Shown here piece after piece: positions 21,980-33,006 of a stretch of DNA of 64,000 nt. The notes under the pieces are model-generated. The model was given only the letters and a program-made list of their open reading frames with translations, was not told where the DNA came from and did not search any database. The position numbers and the translations under genes were made by a program. The stretch covers positions 62,001 to 126,000 of the forward strand of contig NW_026516268.1 of the NCBI RefSeq assembly GCF_025602895.1. Reading direction: 5' to 3'. The DNA is from Polychytrium aggregatum (taxonomy: Eukaryota > Chytridiomycota > Chytridiomycetes > Polychytriales). Numbering within the stretch: position 1 is the first letter of the stretch; each line of letters starts with the position of its first letter.

Positions 21980-24736
21980 ATGTCAGCCAAACGCCCCCTT
22001 GAAGAACATCCTTCGGACAGCAGCTCGTCCTCTGACAAGATGGCCAGACTTGGCGATCCTGGTCCGCACTCAGACGCTGCGACCGATCGGCAGGACAGCG
22101 CCATATCGACCTCTACCGGCCGTATCTGTGCTGCCCTCGCCAGCCATGACATCCTCACGATCCTTGTCTGCAACGAATCCTTCCTGACAGCCCTCGATGC
22201 GACGACCCTGGTCAAGCTCCCGGAGCTGGCTCCTCAATACAAGGACATCCTCTCGCTTCTTTCCAAGGATGGATGGGTCCGCTTTATCTGCTCCAAAGCC
22301 GCCGCCGCGCCTGACTGCGGCATGCATGCCGTGCTCCAGAATCTCGGCGAATCTATTGATCCCATGGACGTCCTCCGAGGGATCGTCTACTTTCTCACTC
22401 GTGTGAAAGGATACCCCCGCAGCTTCGAGGCATACCAGAATGAACTGCCGCTGTGGTGGGCAGCAGCATCCTCGTCTTCGCTGTGCGATGTACTCGTTGA
22501 CGGGCTCAGGCTCAAATGCCCCTACAACAAGGATCTTAGCGACGAACAGCTCTGCGGCAACAGCTCCGCCCACCCAGTGTGGCAGTTCCGGGCGCTTGAC
22601 AGCTCCCGCATACTCTACTACCATGTCTCCACCCCGTGCTCAGGCGACTACGATTGCGAGGGAGGTTGCGATGTGCTATGCGTCGCCCGATTTGCTCATC
22701 ATCCATTCCATACTGCCGAGCAGGTATCCAACCTCCTTCCGCACGAGAAGTACGCCCTCTACACGCGGCCGCTGGGCTATCTTTCTCTCTTCAACTGCTC
22801 ATTTATGACGATATCCGGCTGGCCTGATTGGCTCGACCATGTGTCGCATCTCTCCTTCGACTGCGACTCGAATTTCTTCGACACAATCACAAGCCTGGAT
22901 GGGTTCCCGTTGATGTCGCAGCTAGAAAACCTGACTGTGTCAAGGAACGTCCCCACCCTCAAAGGCCTCCCAAGCGAGCTGAACTCGTTGAGCGAGCTGG
23001 ATTTGTCCCAGTGCCGGAGCCTTGCCAATCTCGAAGGACTTGGCAGTGTCCGCGACCTCACCAAGCTGACGCTACCCGAATCCATCCTCACTCTGGAAGG
23101 GCTGCCTCCATATCTGTCGAACCTTTCCCAGTTGGATTTGACCCGCTGCGAAAATCTGGTTCACCTCAAGGGATTTACAGAACCGCGCTACTTGCAGGTC
23201 CTGCAGCTTCCCAAGGGCCTTCGCAGCCTCGAGGGAATGCCACCGTGCATCAAACCCCTGCAAGACCTCGACCTCTCTGCATGCGTTGCCCTCCGTACTT
23301 TGGATGGTCTGTCGCAGCTGCCGTATATCCGAAAACTGCTCCTCCCTCCACTCCTCGAAAGCCTTGATATCGTCTACCGGTACATTGATCGCTTATCGAC
23401 GCTGGATATGCGCCCTTGCAAACTGATTACGTCGCTCGGGCAGTGTCCGTCCATGAAGAGCATGTACACGTTGCACCTCCCTCCCTCTATCGAGTCCCTG
23501 GAGGGGCTGCCCACCCAACTCGGGTCCCTCAGCAACCTCGATATGTGGACATGCGACCGCTTGAACTCTCTCAAGGGACTGCCACCAACTCCGAGGCTGT
23601 CGCGTCTCAAGCTGCCCCGGCCAAACGGCACTGCAAGAAGTCTATCGGACTGGATTGCCTGGCTGCGAGAGTCGCCTCAGTGGCAACATCATGTCGACCC
23701 GGATGGTCACTTGGTTTCGGTCCTACCAAAGGTGAATGAGTTGTGGACACCGCTCTCCTTGGGGGCAATCGAAGCTCTCTCGGAAACCTTCCTGTCGGTC
23801 CGGCGTCTCCACTTGGCCCTGGATGAGTCTACAAGCCGCCTGGCGCTTCTGCCGCCGATGCCTTTGGCGAGCTGTGTTTTTCTCCATGGTCCAATGCGCA
23901 ATCTCATGCAGCTGGCAAGGGGCGCCAGGGCCCTCAACATGATCGAACTTCGCTGCTGGTATCGTGGAACATTCGTCGGTTTCGAGCACGAGCTGCTCCA
24001 GCTGCCGTGGCCCATTCTCTATCTCTGCAAAGAACTGATGAACAACGGTCGAGTTCCGGTCGTTGCGGTCGCCTCCATGGCCGATCCGGGCCAGAGCAGC
24101 CAGCTCGATGAGCCGCAGCAATTCCCAGCCGACGATCAAATCCTGGACCTTGCTGATGACACAGAACCGATCAACATCCTCATGCCCCCAAACATTGATT
24201 CGCTTGAGGGCATGCCTCCCACGATCGACTTCATCCGGTGCTTGAACCTTCAAAACGCTCAAGTCAAGTCGCTCCAAGGCATGCCAGCCATGGAATCGCT
24301 TGAGACGCTACAGCTTGAAGTGGGCGCCACGGATTTGCAAGGAATGCCTCCAGTGCTGCCGTCCCTCACGACATTCAACATACGCAACTGTGAGCAACTG
24401 ACCGCACTCAGAGGGATGTCTGCGATGCCCAAGCTGACTCGGCTGTCGCTGCCCAAGTCGATCTCCACCTTGGACGGAATACCCAGGGACATGGAGAGCC
24501 TCGAGGAGATCGATATGAGCGTCTGTGGCAAGTTGAAGACACTCGAGGGCCTCCCAATCCTACCCCGGCTCAAGAAGCTGGTCTTGCCGTCCAGCCTCAA
24601 AATTCTGGGCATTCCAGATGCCCACATCCGCTCCATCACCGAGCTGGATGCGTCCAGATGTCCGAAGCTTGAGGTTCCCACCTTGGCCCATGAGGATGTC
24701 CCCAATCCTGCCATCGACAATGCCGTTACTGTTTGA
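21980..24736 (+). CDS. Leucine-rich-repeat protein with 45-residue double repeats
   Basis: Intronless, 918 residues. A charged Ser-rich start is followed by about 270 residues that I do not recognise (Cys- and Trp-containing, no F-box or signal peptide seen). From about residue 310 come LRRs in pairs: one 22-residue repeat of the form LxxLxLPxSIxxLEGLPxxL followed by a 23-residue repeat LxxLDLxxCxxLxxLxGLxxxxx. About five such 45-residue units occur (residues about 310-545), then a non-repeat insert with SLSDWIAWLRESPQW and a Trp-rich stretch, then about four more units to the C terminus. LRRs form a curved protein-binding surface; no enzymatic domain or transmembrane helix is visible, so it is probably an intracellular binding protein. 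Partner unknown. Confidence 0.85.
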   Translation: MSAKRPLEEHPSDSSSSSDKMARLGDPGPHSDAATDRQDSAISTSTGRICAALASHDILTILVCNESFLTALDATTLVKLPELAPQYKDILSLLSKDGWVRFICSKAAAAPDCGMHAVLQNLGESIDPMDVLRGIVYFLTRVKGYPRSFEAYQNELPLWWAAASSSSLCDVLVDGLRLKCPYNKDLSDEQLCGNSSAHPVWQFRALDSSRILYYHVSTPCSGDYDCEGGCDVLCVARFAHHPFHTAEQVSNLLPHEKYALYTRPLGYLSLFNCSFMTISGWPDWLDHVSHLSFDCDSNFFDTITSLDGFPLMSQLENLTVSRNVPTLKGLPSELNSLSELDLSQCRSLANLEGLGSVRDLTKLTLPESILTLEGLPPYLSNLSQLDLTRCENLVHLKGFTEPRYLQVLQLPKGLRSLEGMPPCIKPLQDLDLSACVALRTLDGLSQLPYIRKLLLPPLLESLDIVYRYIDRLSTLDMRPCKLITSLGQCPSMKSMYTLHLPPSIESLEGLPTQLGSLSNLDMWTCDRLNSLKGLPPTPRLSRLKLPRPNGTARSLSDWIAWLRESPQWQHHVDPDGHLVSVLPKVNELWTPLSLGAIEALSETFLSVRRLHLALDESTSRLALLPPMPLASCVFLHGPMRNLMQLARGARALNMIELRCWYRGTFVGFEHELLQLPWPILYLCKELMNNGRVPVVAVASMADPGQSSQLDEPQQFPADDQILDLADDTEPINILMPPNIDSLEGMPPTIDFIRCLNLQNAQVKSLQGMPAMESLETLQLEVGATDLQGMPPVLPSLTTFNIRNCEQLTALRGMSAMPKLTRLSLPKSISTLDGIPRDMESLEEIDMSVCGKLKTLEGLPILPRLKKLVLPSSLKILGIPDAHIRSITELDASRCPKLEVPTLAHEDVPNPAIDNAVTV

Positions 24737-25339
24737 TGAGCACCGGGACTTGGCTCGACAGTTAAAATGCGATTCTCGCAGCCATGGCTACCACCGCCCA
24801 TCGACGCAACCGCCACTTTCCTCCCTCATAAGAGTGAGGTCAAGACTACTGTTGTAAAGCACTTTGTATATGTAGGCGTCGTGGTCTCACAAGAGAAAGC
24901 AAAGGAAAGAGAAAATAGAGAAAAACCATGCAGTAGTATGTATGACCCAGAGACTCGAGAGATGCAAAAGCACACAGGGCAATCTTCACAGGAGGGCGAA
25001 GGCGGGTGTGTGGGGGGGGGAGAGAAGGAATCAACCTCGTGCACCCACCCTCGAGACCAGAATAGCGGCGGAACAGGGCGTTTGCGTCCCTGGAGCCAAA
25101 CTCGGGCTAGAATTCAGTGAACATGAAAGAAGAAAAGTTGGAGTGGATGTGTGTTTTTCTTTTGAGGGGGGGGGGAGAAAGCTAGTTTCTTGGGGACGAG
25201 ATGAAGATGGGTTGAAATGGGTGGGCGAAGGGATAGGAGCGACATGAACACGGCAGCGTGACTGGGCTGTGGGTCGCAGAAAGAGAGCAGCGGGGCCCCC
25301 GGCTTGCATCTTGGAATACAATGCGCGTCGGCCTTCATA
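24737..25339. other. Convergent spacer: 3' ends of LRR gene and P4-ATPase
   Basis: No coding signature. G-runs at 25012-25020 and 25166-25175 and A/G-rich sequence; these are pyrimidine-rich on the minus strand and probably belong to the flippase 3' untranslated region. Confidence 0.5.
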
Positions 25340-28300
25340 TTATACATCGGAAGGAGGATCCTCGGACCGCTCTAGCTTTTCTTCTTCCATAATAATGTCG
25401 GGATCTGAAGGCCAAATCATCCGCTTCGTGCTGTGAGGCGAGGGAAGAGGGAAAGACAACGTATCACCACCACCGGTGTCAGCAAAGCGGCAACAGTAAC
25501 CGAGCGGTTGCCGTGGCTTGCAAGCATCCATACAGCCGGACGACCCGACAGGAGAGCAAACCTGGATGCCACCCGAAGCACGGCCGATACCCCTTTTGAT
25601 GCGCCACTCGCACTGATACTTACTAGATGCAGATCAAATCCGGAAGAACACAGCACACGGGCATGAGCAGACATGTGAGCCAGTAGGCCGGCAGGACGTG
25701 CTGGATCTCAGAGGTGCCGTACTCGACCATGTTGAAGACAAAGTCGATAATAAACATCACCGCCACGTTGCTGAGGAGTGAGAACGCAATCGTAGACAGG
25801 GTCAACCACGTCCATCGTTTCGTCTGTAGCGAATGCTTCAGAAGCACCGTCAGCAGTACGGGTGTTCCAAAGAGGTAGCATTGGATCCAGTAGCCGGTGC
25901 TGTGCCCATTCGGCGCCAGCGTGCCGTCGTAGTTGATCATGTAGACTGAGCCAAAGATAGCTGGAGCCAAGATCCGGAGCAAAAGAGCGTCAGGACGTTA
26001 CATGCAACAGCCAGACCGACAGCCAGACCGACAGCCAGACCGACAGCCAGACCGACAGCCAGACCGACAGCCAGACCAACTCATCGCCGCTGGTGAGGCA
26101 GCGCAGCAGTGCCGCCCCAGATCCAAGCCTGGAAGAAAAGCTTACCAAAGGCGTGCCAGGCCATACTGGTGCCGACTGTGGCGAACCACGTCCAGTTCCA
26201 GTACAAGCCCGCTCTGAGCTGCGTATACAGCTCGGGGTACTTGAGGATGCCCTTTTCGGAGACATCCTTTTCGTAGAGCGACAGGACCAGCGGCGGGAAG
26301 AACGTGAAGACAATGTTGAAGAGGGTGAAGAATACCTCCTCATACGCCGTCTGGTTCAGCAGCAGTAGTAGCGTTGGCCAGATATGGGGCACAGACGTCG
26401 GAGCAGCGACGGAGAGCAAAAGTATGTGTGAGGTTCATATACACGGTCGGCAACGGGAGCGATTGACTATGCCATGGATGAATGCGGCGCGGCGCGGCAC
26501 GGGGGCAGATGCATAGACAGAGCGACCTTTCGCTGGAGCGATGGCCAAGAACAGTTGCCGATTCGACACAGATTCCACATAGATGCCACACAGATTCGAC
26601 ACAGGTTCCACACGGATGCGCGAATGACTGTTCGACAACTCACCATCGCCGACCAGCTGCTTTCAAAGCCGTACCACCACTGCACCGTGATGAAGGCCAG
26701 GTTCTTGTAGAAGCTGTAAAAGATCAGGGCCGCGAAGCGCATATACGAATATCGGCCATGAACCGCCATCAATCGCTTCAGGAACCGGAACTCGCCAATG
26801 GCATAGTCGGCCGCTCGTACGGCCTGGGTTCCTTCTCGACCCATGATGCCGACACCAACGTTGGCGCACTGGATCATCGAGACGTCGTTCGCGCCGTCGC
26901 CGATCGAGAGCGTGACCTTCTTGAGCTGAGACCGAACCAATTTGACCACAAGGGCCTTCTGAAGCGGCGTCACCCGACAGCAGATAACACTGTCGCACCG
27001 CACGCCAATGCTGAGGAAGAGACTCGGTAGGCTCGCGCCGCTGTTGAATATGTGTGTCAGGGATTCACCGCTCACGACCAAGCTAAACTTGTCATTCTAG
27101 GAAAAACAAAGGAGCCGGTTAGCCCACATCGCAAGGATCGAGCTGGCCCTTGGCTACAAAGTATGGCATCGACACCATTGGCAGCATCGACACCATCGGC
27201 AGCGTCGACACCATCGGCAGCGTCGTCGTGAAAGGCCACCCCTACCGGTGACTGGTTGATGGACTGCATCATTTCCTCCATCGCTGACTTGCATGTCTTC
27301 TCATTTGCTGCGTTGAGTTTCAGGATATGGGCATCACGATCCAGCAGCGAGCTGGAGTGGCCAATGTTGATTGCTGTCTCCTGTTTGTCGCCGGTCAACA
27401 GCCAAATCTTGATGCCAGCCTTCATTCGGATTTCCAGTCGGAGGAAGAGAGGAGCGGACAATGAAAGCAAACAGTTAGACATTCGAGGCGCGGTCTATAT
27501 CCGTTGGCGAATGGTCCCCCGGTTCGGGCCGGATGGCCAAAGCCTTCAAACCAAGCTCAATCGCGCAGCATTATCAAAGGTCGAGAGGGGAGGAGAAAGG
27601 CCACGGGTATTACCTTCAGCAAGTACGCGATGGTCTCGGGAACTTCGTCCTGGAGCTTGTCCTCAATGGCGGTACATCCCAAGAACTGCATGTCGGTCTC
27701 GATGCTCTCGCACACGGCTGCGATTTTCTGCTCGCGGGCCGTCAGCGACTGCTCGGCCTCATCGTATTTGATCTTGAAGGTGGCGTACTCCTGCTCAGAT
27801 AGCTCCTTCCATGCGACCATGAGTGTCCGCAGTCCAGACTCGGAAAAGAGCTGGAGTGCCCGCTCGGCCTGTGCGATCCGCGCCGGCGGGTTGACCGATT
27901 GATCCGGCGACAGACGCGCGAGGATGATGTTGTCTGCGCCTTTGGTATATAGCCGGATGGCTCCGTCGGGCATGCGGGTGATGATGGACATGCGCTTGCG
28001 GTCGCTCGAGAACTCGAGGATCTGCAGAATCGGATACTCTTCCCGGACACCACAAAAGGTGATGCTGGTGTCGGACTTTGACCGCTTTGTCATGATGACT
28101 TCGTTTTGGTTGATGGCCTGCAGCAAGGCAGTTTCGTCTGGAGACTGCGATTCGTACATCAGCTCGCCAGTGAATTCGTTGACAGACGGGATGGCAGTGT
28201 GGCATAGAACCATTGTGTGGCAGAACTTGATCAGGGTGTCTTTGTGTGCGGGTGAGATGCTGGGGTCCTGTGAAAGTGTGCACAGTTGACCAGGCCAAGC

Positions 28301-31171
28301 ACAGGTGTGGTCGAGTGGGTGAATGAGGCGATCGGAGAGCGCCAACCGCCGCCGTCGGCATTGGGAGAGTCGACAGTCCAGCGTGTTCGGGTGGGAGTAG
28401 TTCCAGTCGAGAGACCGGGTGGGTTTGTTGGGGTCAGCGCATGCATAAAACCGACCATGCCGTTGAATGGGTGGCAAGTGTCGCGACGAGCCCATTGGAC
28501 AGTCAGATCGCCACGATTGACGCGGCGATCAGGTCCGGGTCAAGTTCAGAAAGGCAAATGTGACCCACATAACCAAGAGGAAAGTTGGTGTTCACAGTCA
28601 GTTTGCGGCTATCGAGTCTATATCACAAGATGGCGTGCACTCGACAGGTCGCTATAGCGGATACGGCTCTAACTTCCAGTGTCGACACTATCCCATCAGC
28701 GTCGACCTTATACCGTCATCGCCAACGGACCGCTTACCCTCAGAGCGCGCCCAAGCTGGCCTGGTGACTCCATCTCATCGTACACCGAGCCGTTAACAAG
28801 CCATTTGGAGAGCTTCATGCGGTTCTGTGTCAATGTCCCGGTCTTGTCCGAGAATATGTACTCGATAGCGCCCAGATCCTCATTCAAGTTGGAGTTGTTG
28901 ACTTTCATGCTGCACTTTTCGGTCGTGCCGTCAATCTTCTCTTTGTCGTACTTCATGTTGTCGTCCCACATGATGAACTGTGCCTGGGCAAGCCGAGCCA
29001 GCTCGATCGTGACAAAGAGGGATATCGGAATGACGTAGGTGTATATCGAGAAGAAGCCAACGGTGACTCCGAAAACGTGAGTGCTGATGGATGTCTCCAC
29101 AGGGCCGAGATACCACTCAATGGCATAGTCGTTGGGCTGGGTCTGCATGAACGCCGTCTCTTCTTGGAGGATGGAGATGTAGCCGGAATACTCGAGCATC
29201 ACACTAGAGACAAGCAGCACTGCATTGTAGGCGAACGCAACGAGCACCAGATAGTTTAGCTTGCGCTCCATAGTGGAGGTCTTGCCACCGGTCTGCTTCA
29301 GGTTCTTCATGATCTTGGTGTCGTTTCCCGTATAGACAACGACAGCGTAGACCCAGTCGGTGTTGCGGATAACAGCACCGCGCAGCACCGCATTGGCAGC
29401 AGATAGCGAAGTCACAGAGGGCGTTTGGGTTTCTGCATCAGGAAGGATGATCCGGCCCTCGAATGTTGTGAGATGCTCGTTGGGGTGCTCGCATTCTATC
29501 CGTCCCCTGAAACTAACAAAAGACTGTTTCGGGGACCGAGAAACAGTGCGAATTAGCCGCTGCTGCGTGTGCAGGATGGCCGCTGTGGCAAGCAGGGACA
29601 GACAAGACGAGCTCCCCGCGAACGCAGTCTCACCAACCGCAGACAGACGGGTGCGAGCAACGAAGCAAATGGTCACCTGAGGGGTATTCCAGTGATTCAG
29701 TTTGGTCGGAGCGGATTTTCGCTTCAGATTTGTCTCACTGTGGACGGCAGCGGCGAGTGCAACAAAAGCGGAGCGGGGGTGTTAGGTGAGTAGGGTCCGG
29801 CAAGGTCCGGCAGGGTCCCGAAGGATCCGGCAAGGTCCGAGATCAAGTCCGAGAGCGCGCATTGCCCTGGGCGGAAGCGCTGCGAAGCGGGCCGCGTTGG
29901 AGTGTGCAGGTCGATGGTCACAGGCCAGGGATTCTTGCGGGGTCGCTTACCCGTCGAGCTCGGCCGTCTCGATGAAGCAGGTTCCGTCCTCGAAGCTCGT
30001 GCTGACGAGGATGCAGTCAACAGGAACCTTGGAGCCTTTCTCCATGAATATAACGTCGCCGCGCTGAACATTCATGCTTGATATGCTCAGCTTTTGTCCA
30101 TCTCGGATGACGAAGACTTGCTGGTTGTTGGCCTCCTTATCGGCCTTGTATCTCGACTGTTGCGGCGGGCCGCCAAGCGACGCGGAAGCGAGGGAACCGC
30201 AAGATCAGAAGAGGGGGATATGGGCAACAGGCGGCGCCGCGATATGATCAGCAACGGATCCACAACAGATCCGCAGCATCGGGATTGTGGTGGGCATGTG
30301 ACGCTTACATAGTCTTCGATGGCCTCCTTGGCAGCGGTAAAGCCCAGCACAAAGATGAGCGGCGAGATTTGCGTGATCGGCGACAGACTCGATACTTTGG
30401 AGATGACCGAGAGTGCACCGAGCAGAAAGTAGATGTTGTAGAATCGATGAAACTGCAAAGAGCCAAGTCCGACGTTGGCGTTGGCGATCGGCATCGGCAT
30501 CGGCAATCGGCGCGGCAGAAGGGATCAAGAGCGCATTAGACACTGGCGACAGGGCATCCAAAGCCATTCATCACGAGCTCGAGCTCGAGCCAGAGTTGAG
30601 AGATGCGCCATCGATTTGAAACGCGAGGCGGATATATGGTGCACAGATGGTACAAGCACACTCTCGACTGGGTCAGGGAGGTGAACTGGCAATCTAATCG
30701 AAGCGCTTGAGAAGATGCAGGAAAAGAGCCGGCAACGAGGGATGGAGCGCCAATGCTAGAATGGCGGTGGATGCATGCAACCCCAGCAACACCCAGCAAC
30801 CTCCAGCAACACCCAGCAACCTCCAACCAAGACGGCAGCGATCGGTATACCTGGTAGTAGAGCGTGAGCGGCAGGAACGACAGCAGGGTGTATTTGGTTG
30901 TGCGGATGTAGTTGGAGGCCTTTGACCACGAGCCAGGCACCGAGGGCAGCTGGACCACATACGGATTGTCGTCGAGCGTGCTATTTGCTATTTCGTGTAC
31001 CGACGGGCTGCCTGGCAGGAACAGCTTCGACATGAGCGACCGCCGCGGGGTGGTGGTTCCGGGAGTTATTACGCCGTCGGCCGTCGAAACGCGCCTCGAA
31101 ACATGGGTGATGGAGGGAGACCGATGTCTGCTTTGGCTGTCGACGACGACGCCGTCCTTTTCCGCCTCCAT
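25340..31171 (-). CDS. P4-ATPase, phospholipid flippase (11 exons)
   Basis: Exons 31171-30851, 30452-30309, 30156-29951, 29737-29677, 29523-28738, 28267-27614, 27419-27246, 27096-26644, 26350-26146, 25960-25624 and 25430-25340 join in phase to 1143 residues. P4 landmarks in order: NYIRTTKYTLLSFLPLTLYYQ, the actuator-domain DGETNLK, the TM4 motif PISLFVTIELARLAQ, the phosphorylation site DKTGTLTQN (Asp about 470), KGADNIILARL, WLLTGDKQETAINI, GDGANDVSMIQ (about 848) and the TM7-10 block ending YTKRMIWPSD. P4-ATPases move lipids to the cytosolic leaflet of Golgi, endosome or plasma membrane, usually with a CDC50 partner (none seen here). After DKTGTLTQN the sequence reads RMKLSKWLVNG, not the VMEFKKC of Dnf or the EMEFKCC of Drs2, so it belongs to neither yeast group clearly. 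Six introns contain tandem arrays. Confidence 0.96.
26008..26080. repeat. 12-bp tandem array in P4-ATPase intron 9
   Basis: Six copies of CAGCCAGACCGA, nearly perfect, in the intron 26145-25961. Confidence 0.93.
26560..26622. repeat. Degenerate CACAGATTCGACA-type repeats in P4-ATPase intron 8
   Basis: Repeated ATTCGACACAG / GATTCCACA units with drift, inside the intron 26643-26351. Confidence 0.7.
27166..27230. repeat. 18-bp tandem array in P4-ATPase intron 7
   Basis: GCATCGACACCATCGGCA-type unit, about 3.5 copies, in the intron 27245-27097. Confidence 0.88.
29796..29845. repeat. GGTCCGGCAA-type tandem array in P4-ATPase intron 3
   Basis: About five copies of a 9-10 bp unit with variation, in the intron 29950-29738. 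Confidence 0.8.
30473..30507. repeat. GGCATC / GGCGTT hexamer array in P4-ATPase intron 1
   Basis: Five to six hexamer units close to the acceptor of intron 1 (30850-30453). Confidence 0.8.
30776..30830. repeat. CCCAGCAACACC / CTCCAGCAAC tandem array in P4-ATPase intron 1
   Basis: About five copies of a 10-11 bp unit; a second array in the same intron as the hexamer array. Confidence 0.88.
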
Positions 31172-33006
31172 GGTCTGGATGTCTATCTGCAGGTCGGGAA
31201 AGGGCGTGTGCGGAAGGACGGGGCTGGCAGGGAACTGGTCCAGAGGAAAGGTGGTGGGTGTTGAGGGAGGAATGGCTGGGGAAGTAGCAGAGAGGGAAAG
31301 CGGAGGGCGATTGGGAGGCCGAGGACGTGCTCCAGGAAGAAATCAAGGCCGGCGAGGGGACGGAAGCGTGGGGATAAAAACGTGCAAGCGACCAGGGCGA
31401 GCGTGCAGGCAGCCAGACGAGCGAGCGAGCGAGCAAGCAAGCAAGCGGGCGCCGGCGGTGCTGGCTTTTGCAAGGGAACGTTGAGACAGCCGGAGGATTC
31501 GCGAGCCGAGCAAGAGTCCGGCGACGACCCGCGGGGACGATTTCGTGTTATTTGAGCGAGCGTGCAAAGGATCAGCAGCGGCCCAGGCGCCTTGGCGGCT
31601 CGGGGATGCGCGAACGGGGGTCGGTGCCTTCCACGCCAAGAGAGTGGCCAAGAGAGCGACCAAGAGAGTGACTGCGAGCCGGCGAAAGGGATCTTGGCGG
31701 TCCCGAAAGCAGCAACACGATGGGGAGGAGGAGCAGCAGGTCCAATGGGAGGCCTGTCCCGAGGCAGTCGACAAAGGGTCCTGGCCACGCCCGAGTCGAG
31801 TAAAGTCGCCCTTATTGAACCGCGACACTCCAACGGGCAGCTGGACTGTGTGGCTTGTGTGGCTTGTGTGCCCTGGGCGATGTTGATCGGCCGCCTGGCT
31901 GGACGACGTCGGCCGGCGCTCGCACTGTTGTGATGGACTGGCCGGTGAGATCTTGTTGGGACAGACGTCCAGGGAAACGATATGACCAGCTTGGCTGCTT
32001 GGCCGGGTGCTCAGTATGATCTGATACAACATTGGTATGGTATGGCATGATATTCAGCACGGTGTATTGCAGAAACCAACGACCAGAAGCACGAGCCGAA
32101 CAGCGCCCATGTCTGTTCTGTGTCTGTGTCTGTGGCGTGTGTGCTTGAGTTGAGCAGAGGGGATTACAAACTGAGTTGAGCATTACAAACTGAGCTGAGC
32201 ATTACGAACTGAACGGCGGCTGTGTCTTGGCTGATCCCAGTGCAGCGAGCTCGATCAGACCCGGTGCCGCCAAGACCCTCCGACGGCGCTGGATAGGTCC
32301 ATATGTATGGCCTGGCTGGCTGGCCTTGGATCGGGATTGCAGAGCTGCGTCTGCGTTGTCGAGCTGCGTCTGCACTGTCGAGCTGCGTCTGCGTTGTCGA
32401 GCTGCGTCTGCGCTGTCGAGCCCAACCAGCCGGGAGATTTCCAGACACGCTGCCGCTGGCTCAATCGGCGAGATCGTGCTGCTGAATCGCGCTGCCGAAT
32501 CGGGCACCCGAAGCCACGGGGCCTGCCACCCTTGAGTTGGCTGCGCGTCAAACAGCGCCACGCAGCCAGTGTTTGCGCAGCACCCAGAACCCGTTCTGTG
32601 CCAGCTTGCACAAGACCGCGTCGTGGCGCGCCCTGTCCTTGCCATTGTTCTCCAGCTCCCCGAAGGTTCTTCCTGGTCCGCAGGCCCCGTGCGCCTTGTC
32701 GCTCTCTTCGGACGAGCACAGCCACCGGCCTGTTTTCCCGGCTCTGGTGTCCTGCCCTGGCAAGGGTCGGCAATCGGGGGTGATTCCCACGCTACTTCCT
32801 CGTCCTCGGTGTCGAGCAAGCCGCTCGATGACGATCTGCTCGGACTACTGGAATGTACCCCCAGACCAGCGCTGCCTAGATTGGTGGCCTCTCTCTCTCT
32901 TTCTCTCTGCCCAGCCCGGCACTTGAGCGTGCGCAACCCTGGCGAACATCCACAACTTTTCCCGATCTGTCGTGTCCTGAATCTGCCCCATCACTCGGCT
33001 GCGGCC
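31172..33006. other. 1.8-kb divergent spacer between P4-ATPase and IQANK1-like gene
   Basis: No conserved coding frame found on either strand. It contains GAGCGAGCGAGC/AAGCAAGC tracts at about 31420-31446, the 19-bp array at 32342-32420 and TTGAGCATTACAAACTGAG duplications at about 32172-32212. Confidence 0.5.
32342..32420. repeat. 19-bp tandem array upstream of the IQANK1-like gene
   Basis: GAGCTGCGTCTGCGTTGTC repeated four times with one- or two-base differences. Confidence 0.93.

Noticed and set aside
32569-33006. In-frame extension upstream of the IQANK1-like start
   Set aside because: Open by chance; the sequence before MREKKAKAP is unlike the Lys-rich start of the family and runs through promoter-like DNA.
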